Assembly (NCBI GenBank): GCA_946894095.1
Contig: OX335642.1
Span: 5,901,021-5,965,020 of the forward strand
Length of the DNA stretch: 64,000 nt
Direction: 5' to 3'
Origin: Incurvaria masculella
Taxonomy: Eukaryota; Arthropoda; Insecta; Lepidoptera; Incurvariidae
Part shown: in pieces, positions 57,882-64,000 of the stretch
How positions within the stretch are numbered: the stretch's first letter is position 1
Layout of the letters: the number at the start of each line of letters is the position of its first letter
Notes under the pieces: model-generated
Databases searched by the model: none
Told to the model about the DNA's origin: nothing
The model's input: the letters and a program-made list of their open reading frames with translations, nothing else
Position numbers and translations under genes: made by a program

Positions 57882-58502
57882 AAGCCATGCACAACGTATA
57901 ATCGGCATATCGTATAATTTTATACGTAGTGCATGAAGAAGTTTAAAAAATAAAATTACTTATTTCTCCATGCATAACGTATAATAGTCACAACGTATAA
58001 AATGATTATCTTTATTTAACAAAAAAAGAAAACCATGCATATCATATAATCCAAAAACTTTTCATACGATAAGCGCCCCTATGCATATACTTTTAAAGCG
58101 TATACTCGCACGCGACTTTTCGACCGTCTCAATTAGCATTGTAGCAAATTGTTACTCTTTAACAAATATCAATTATTAGCAATTTCAGCCTTAAACGTAT
58201 ATATCGTTATTAGGGCGCTATGTGCTTTAGGCATATTATACGTTCTGCATGGTTTTATTTTTTTGTGAATTCACGTTAGGAATATTATACGTTGTGACCA
58301 CTATACGTTCTGCATGATGCAGTTGATTCTATTTTTAAACTTTATTCATCCACAACGTATAAAATTATACGTATAAAATTACGTTTTTAAAATTACGTAA
58401 AATTATACGTTGTGAATATTATACGATATGCATGGTTTTGATTTTTTGGAAAAACACACTTTTATACGTTGTGAATATTATACTTATTGAATACGACTCG
58501 AA
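57882..58502 (+). repeat. ATTATACGTTGTG-box repeat, copy 2 with inverted left part
   Basis: 58139-58502 matches 32087-32420 in order. To its left, 57888-58050 holds a further set of boxes mostly on the opposite strand (GCACAACGTATAATC, CATGCATAACGTATAATAG, CACAACGTATAAAATG and AAAGAAAACCATGCAT). The locus is therefore a large imperfect inverted repeat built of about a dozen boxes. Family unknown. Confidence 0.7.
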
Positions 58503-60269
58503 TGGTCATATCAATTTGTATTCTTTCATTTAAAAAATCTCATTGATATGCCACCTATTTAATTTCAATTTATTTTATGCCAGTTGATGCCGGGGGCTCA
58601 GCCCGTGTAAAAATCCAAAGAAAAACAGTCGATCTTCCTTGGCTGCTCTCATGTAATTTACCGTACAATTAATAAATTAATTATTTCTCCAAAAGAATCC
58701 GCTCCGAAGTTTATTTAAGAACTCTCGCGGTTTAGAAAGACCTCGGTAAACCGATTTCAAAGGAACGAGTGATACCTTTTCTCCGGTATTTAAAATGTAT
58801 GCCGTAATTTGGAGTAAGTAACTACGCTATTCCTTTAACTCTTACGGCTTAACATTTTCCACAAATAACCACAAAACAAAGACTTTAAAATTGCATTTTA
58901 AGAAATAAACTCTTAAGATATTTCATAAAAAAAATGCTTTACTATAAAAAAATACTTAACTAAGTCTCATTCAATATATTAATTTCCTTTATTTCAATAA
59001 ATCTTCACGTATAGTACTTTGGTTTCAAGAATTTTCTCAGTGATATTTTTTCTCTCATATGTATATTTAGGGTTATTTGGAAACACCACTTCTTCCAAAA
59101 GCGACTTTAATTTATGAAAATTACTCCAACGTATTAAAGGTACTACTTGTGGAACACGGTGCTGCATACGTTTAATGACTACTTTTTCGTATTATTTAGT
59201 TTAGTCAAAATTCGTATCTGTTTGTGTACCCTTATCAAAAAAAAATTAAAATTAAATTTAATTAAATTTTGGACAGCGCTCTTCGTCTAAATAAGTTATT
59301 ATGTCTCCAGGTTGGATACGTACTTTTGAACGTACAAAAACAATCAATCGATTTGGTTAAGTAATCACTTAGAATACAGAGATTTAAATTCCATTAAGCT
59401 TACACGTTGCACAGGTGAGTAATTTCACGTCGCTACACATTCGAGAACCCTTTCCGTCAAATTGCCAGAAACGTTGGAGTAAAAAGATTTGTTATTATTT
59501 CTCTTCCCAGTATAACATCATTTAAATACACGACTAAACGTGCTACAAAACCACAAACCGCCGAAACTGTGGTATCCACATTTTGTCTCTCTAAACTTTT
59601 TAATATAATGCTTCATACTTATCTTACTTTAAGGCATTGCTTAACAAACATTACGTATCCATTTTTGGATGTCAGTCATTTTTTATATTAATAACATTCT
59701 ATCTTCTTCAGGCGAGGATGGATATATTTTTATTTTAAAATCATCACTAGGTGCACTCCTCACTAAATAATTATTTAGTTTAAAAGTGTTTGTTAATTTT
59801 TATTTAGATAAATTGCTTGCCTTTGATTTATCTTTATCTACTATATATTTGTGAATTGGATAAAAAACATTGAAATCACATTTAGTGTCATTATGTTAGC
59901 ACGGTTGTTTACTTTTACTTCGTATAACTATAGCACCGGAAAGCGACAAATTTGGGGTGCTTTTATCGACGACGATAAATAAAATGAACTAACCAATCGC
60001 TTCTCTTTCCATTGTAACGTCATGCAAGGCAGCATTCCAGGATGAACTCGGTTCCGAGCATACTACTCCATCCTTCTACACGCGGCCGCATTGTAATGAG
60101 TAGAGCGCATTTTTATTCATATATTTCATTCAATGCTGAAACATTTTGGAAACGAAGCTGTAGAAGAAATAAAGACGGCCATCGCAACTCAGAATCGAAT
60201 CCTAATCCATACTCCTTAGCCACTTGGGTCCTAAAACTCTATACAGTGTAGAGTGTGGCTATGTGTAGG
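58503..60269. other. No gene seen; A+T-rich
   Basis: About 1.75 kb without a supported feature. Simple A/T runs are common, and 60020-60240 is slightly richer in G+C. Confidence 0.4.
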
Positions 60270-60277
60270 GTCTATGC

Positions 60278-61022
60278 CAGCGTTACCCAAGCCGCGGGCC
60301 CTAACTTCTAAGTCGCGAGGCAGTTCGCCCAGACCAAATGATTTTAAGAAAAAATGTATTGTTTAATTCTTTATTAGGCTATAGATGGCGCTAGGATTCC
60401 TTATAAAACGCGTTAATGAAATAAGTATTAATAAAATAGAACGAAAAATTAAAAGACTTGGGGCCTTTTCCACTTACTGCTGATTAGCTTAATGGCCACA
60501 TTTTAAGGGCTCTTCTGAGCAGCTTGCAATCAATACCAGTACATCAGCACTTTAGTAATAAAGGCCCTTTAAGTGCCGATTAAAATAAATCAGCGTTTGG
60601 TGAAAACCAGGCTAAAACACGCACTCGGCTTGATGTCAGCGAGAATAGGCGCTTAGCGATGAGAACAAACCTCGAGCCTAGAATCGCCCGCCTGAAACAA
60701 CAATATCAAGCCCAAACATATGTTTATACCTGTATATGTATTTTACATTATTTGTTTTGGTGTGCTATTCACGTTTTGTTTTATTATTGTGGGAATTATA
60801 AAAAAAATATAAGGGGATTGTGTGACGAGGGCCAGGCATAGACGGAGGAGACGGAAGGCATACATTATAGAAGAAATAAAGCCCCAATTTTCAGCGCACT
60901 ATGATAGCAGATATTAGTAGTATATATTCATCTTCTTTTTGATATTGATTGAGCATGTTAGGGTTGTAGACCATTTCAACATAGCCAAGGGGCCCTGGGG
61001 ACAAAAAGGTTGGGAAGCGCTG
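60278..61022. mobile_element. hAT-like non-autonomous element
   Basis: The ends CAGCGTTACCCAAGC and (reverse complement of the right) CAGCGCTTCCCAACCTTTTT follow the CAGNG-TTCCCAA pattern of hAT elements. Octamers GTCTATGC (60270-60277) and GTCTACAC (61023-61030) flank the ends and agree at six of eight bases, as an old 8-bp target duplication would. 745 bp, no transposase frame. Confidence 0.65.
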
Positions 61023-61030
61023 GTCTACAC

Positions 61031-63284
61031 AGTAATAGTTTTCCCAAGGCCAGCCGCTTCGCGTTGAGTACCCTATTGATTGATAACCAATGGCCGCCCT
61101 ACCCTTATATACTTGAAAGTTGTAATTTTCCGTAGTTAGGTAAATAGCTCGCAGTCATTACAACCTAGGCCTCCTTTGGATTTATGGCCTAAAAATGTCG
61201 CTTACGAATGTAATACACGGTAATTACGTAAATAGTGCTACAAATACTGTGATAGCTCGAATACTGGCCTGTGCCGTTGTTATGTAAGGATCACGGTTTG
61301 ATAAATATATTGACGGTGAGCAAAGTGTAGGCCTGCTTTCAGCTGTAATAGCTCGAGGGGGTGGTAAATGGTAGATGAGGCCACTCTTTAAAATAAAATA
61401 ACTGTGACGATTTTTTTATATATAAATTGACTGTAGATCCACGGTCTAAGAATTATTCAAACATAATACATTTTTTATTATTGTTTTTTAAAGTTTAGTT
61501 AGGTTAGGCTTTTAATTAATCTCTCGTTTTATTGATTAGTTGGAGGTATATTATACAAAATCTATTGTAGTATCACGTACGCCGTTATCTAATGCAATCT
61601 TCCCCACACAACCTTTTGAAAACTTTATTTTTTCCACACTAAAAACAATCTCTTTACTATTGAAATGCTTGACTTTCCATCCAAACGAAAATATTTTAAA
61701 GATGGAGAAATAAACCCAAGAAAAAGTCCATTACGTCTTTGGATGGATTTCATAAAATTCTTTCCACCTCATAACATTCTTTATCCATGTAATTTTTATA
61801 GGTAGTTTATGTCATTAAGTTTTTTTTTCTCTCAATTATATTGTTTTGGTAAGTCGGAAACCATAACTTCGTTGAACAATTAGCGGCGGTGAAGAACATT
61901 ATTACCATACAATCTTGAATTTTTACATGGACGTACATATTCCTCGTTGGCACTTCACATTTGGCTATCGTTTTCAGGAAACATTGCGTGCGTACCACAA
62001 CTACGAGGAATCGCACGCACGTATTGAGGATTAAATAAAAATGTTAAGTTTAAGTTTGGTAATAAATTTAACTTTTAGGCCTTAAGAAAAGACGGCTAAT
62101 TTTTAACTAATCAACGGAGGTTTTACAAACTAATACACATTGCCTCTTTAACGATAGACCTAAGGGAAAAGATCTATTTAAGAGCCGGAAAGTTATTTTT
62201 CTTTTCATACGATTTTATTTAGTTAGAGAGCGGATTTCTACGGTTTTCTTGGTTTTGGCGTTACGTAGAAACTTAAAATGAGAACATAATCTAATAAGAT
62301 CATTGATACAGCATGAAAACTCTTTTATGTTTTTCAATAAAGAATAAGAGAGTTTATATTGAAATTCCGCTTGATATTAAATAGAAATTGGAGTAAGGAA
62401 TTGAAATTTTCTCTCTGGAATTATTTGTTAGTAAACGACGGTTTTTTTGTCTTTGAAATCATTGCAAGAAACATTTATAACTGTTGATGATTTTTTTTCT
62501 TTCTCCGCGAATAACCCGATAGTAAAAATCACATCAGAGAAATGTCTTAAGTATAAATGTGGAATAATACTGTCCAATGATCCTGCATACTTGACGCCTT
62601 GTTGAATACGGTTAATAATATAAAGCATTCCCTGTCGCCATGACAGCGTTACAATATTTGGCGATCCCAGGAATTACATGGAACATTATTTATAACTATC
62701 ACGGCAAAAACTTGCTGAAAAGATCCACCCATTACTACAACATTAAGCAGAATAGAACCGACATCCCTATACATTTGACGTGAATGGAGCTTTATCAGAA
62801 TGAAAACAAGAGTTTTTATTGCGCAGAGACGCGGTACGGTTGGTCGGTGTCTTCGTATTGGCACTTCCCATATATTTTTCTTTGCGAGGACATAAGGCTT
62901 TGGAGTTATAAAATTGAATTATGGCGTCCTGTGTCAGATTATTTTTATGCTTTCTCCGCCCAATCCTGGGCGTCGTGGTTCGATTCACGGACTGGTTTTT
63001 CACGTTTGCATATTTGCAGTAAAACTTTATCTCCGAATATTGGTTTGTGACAGAATGTTTGGGATACGTAAATGTTTTTTGTCGTGTTTTATTAACTCGC
63101 ATTCTTGTCCGCGTGTTGAGTTGTGTGTTTGGTAATAGATTTCAATTGATTTTAAACTAACGTCCCGATGAGCTGAGCTATATGTATAATAATAGCTTTT
63201 TTTGCAAGCAATATAACTCTCACACCATAATCGGTTAAGGAATATTATTTTAATCTCAGAGAACATATAAATACACACAAGAAA
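61031..63284. other. No gene seen
   Basis: A+T-rich, with a slightly G+C-richer stretch at 62790-63010 that carries overlapping frames of 73-111 codons on both strands. None has a motif I know. Confidence 0.35.
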
Positions 63285-63405
63285 CAAAAACATATGGGAA
63301 GGTCCTGGCATGGCACCTAGTTCCCATGTGGTGTGTTGGGCTAATACCATGACAGAAGGTGTGGTATTAGCCATCCATGTCCAGTCACATAAAAAAAAAT
63401 ATGAA
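63285..63405 (+). mobile_element. SINE family 3' end, plus orientation
   Basis: Reads GGGAAGGTCCTGGCATGGCA, CCTAGTTCCCATGTGGTGTG, TTGGGCTAATACCATGACAG, GGTATTAGCCATCCATGTCC and AGTCACATAAAAAAAAAT. It is 5'-truncated with a complete A tail and little divergence, so it is one of the younger copies. Confidence 0.8.
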
Positions 63406-64000
63406 AAACAAAAAAACATGACAATGACAATTCTACTTAACCCTAACCAACAGCAATCATGAATAAAAAAGTTCTTCAAAGTCAGCCGAAGCTGCTATGG
63501 TCCCTTAAACCTATGGTTCCTAAGACTAATAATAGCTGAGGTACCCGACTCCGCTCGGTTCAATGTCGTTTAGAGATTAACCCGAGCGGAACTAAAAACG
63601 GGATCCGAAACTATCCTTCTTTCAAGCTGGAACCACTGGAACCAACAATACACATTCACACAGTTTGATTAATATCGGTTAGGTAATTTCGGAGATTGGC
63701 GTGTACGAATACAGTGACAAGTGATTTTTATAAATTAAGGCTGTCGTGAAGTCACAGGGTCACAGTCACAGGTAAAACATTAAGGGCATGTAAAAAGTAA
63801 TCGCCCGTAGCATGGAGAATTGATAGGGTAACGACTCTGTAAAAATATTATAGTTGTATCCCGCAAGTTTTTGATAACATTGGTAAATATGTTACGGTTG
63901 AAGCCGAAATCTTTTTTTTCCTTGAAGGTAACTAAAATTTTGAAGATATACCCGTGTGGAGTGCACTAATTTCGAGTATATGATGAGAAAAAAACAAACT
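63406..64000. other. No gene seen
   Basis: No supported feature. A small inverted pair (CCGCTCGGTT and AACCCGAGCGG) lies at 63551-63590. Confidence 0.4.

Noticed and set aside
62767..63479. Minus-strand frames of 111 and 150 codons
   Set aside because: The longer one runs through a SINE 3' end and its A tail. Neither has a recognisable domain or splice context.

Overview
KIND OF ORGANISM. The window is eukaryotic nuclear DNA: A+T-rich, without bacterial-style operons, and made almost entirely of interspersed and tandem repeats. It looks like a moth or butterfly. Three copies of a repeat I know as very common in Lepidoptera are present (it starts CCGGCCAAGTGCGAG and ends GGTACGGAACCCTAAA). 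There are also non-LTR retrotransposon pieces of insect type, short runs of the arthropod telomere motif TTAGG/CCTAA, and many short fold-back transposons. I found no host protein-coding gene that I can name. LAYOUT. 1-3.4 kb: short inverted-repeat elements (MITEs) and a SINE fragment in otherwise featureless DNA. 3.5-7.4 kb: one DNA transposon of about 3.96 kb with matching terminal inverted repeats and subterminal repeats. It carries a roughly 746-codon, intron-less transposase-like gene on the minus strand, broken only by two one-base shifts in A runs, and holds a nested copy of the common lepidopteran repeat. 7.4-10.6 kb: a fold-back element and a SINE fragment. 10.7-14.2 kb: decayed non-LTR retrotransposon (LINE) pieces on the minus strand, with three copies of the same 3' coding end side by side. 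15.2-26.8 kb: a satellite-like block of about 11.6 kb built from subunits of about 31 bp. It includes a nearly identical 1,255-bp higher-order unit in tandem and longer duplications. 27-34 kb: nested MITEs, including two copies of a Merlin-like element with clean target-site duplications, one of which carries an expanded CCTAA tract. 32.1 and 58.1 kb: two copies of an unrecognised repeat packed with direct and inverted ATTATACGTTGTG-type boxes. 39-57 kb: many copies of one SINE family, several fold-back elements, a second kind of LINE 3' end, and a few G+C-richer islands of unknown role. 60.3-61.0 kb: a hAT-like non-autonomous element. HOW THE PARTS RELATE. The dispersed SINE contains a stretch (reverse complement: TTTATGAGCACGGCTACATTG then AACTGGAT) that matches the satellite subunit. 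SINE remnants in the same orientation flank the satellite on both sides. The simplest reading is that the satellite grew from a fragment of about 30 bp of this SINE and was then enlarged by unequal exchange. The other elements record successive insertions: MITE within fold-back element, TTAA element within a SINE fragment, and repeat within transposon. The likely setting is a gene-poor, repeat-rich interval or a long intron. Calls rest on reading the sequence and recalling family traits; no database search was possible.
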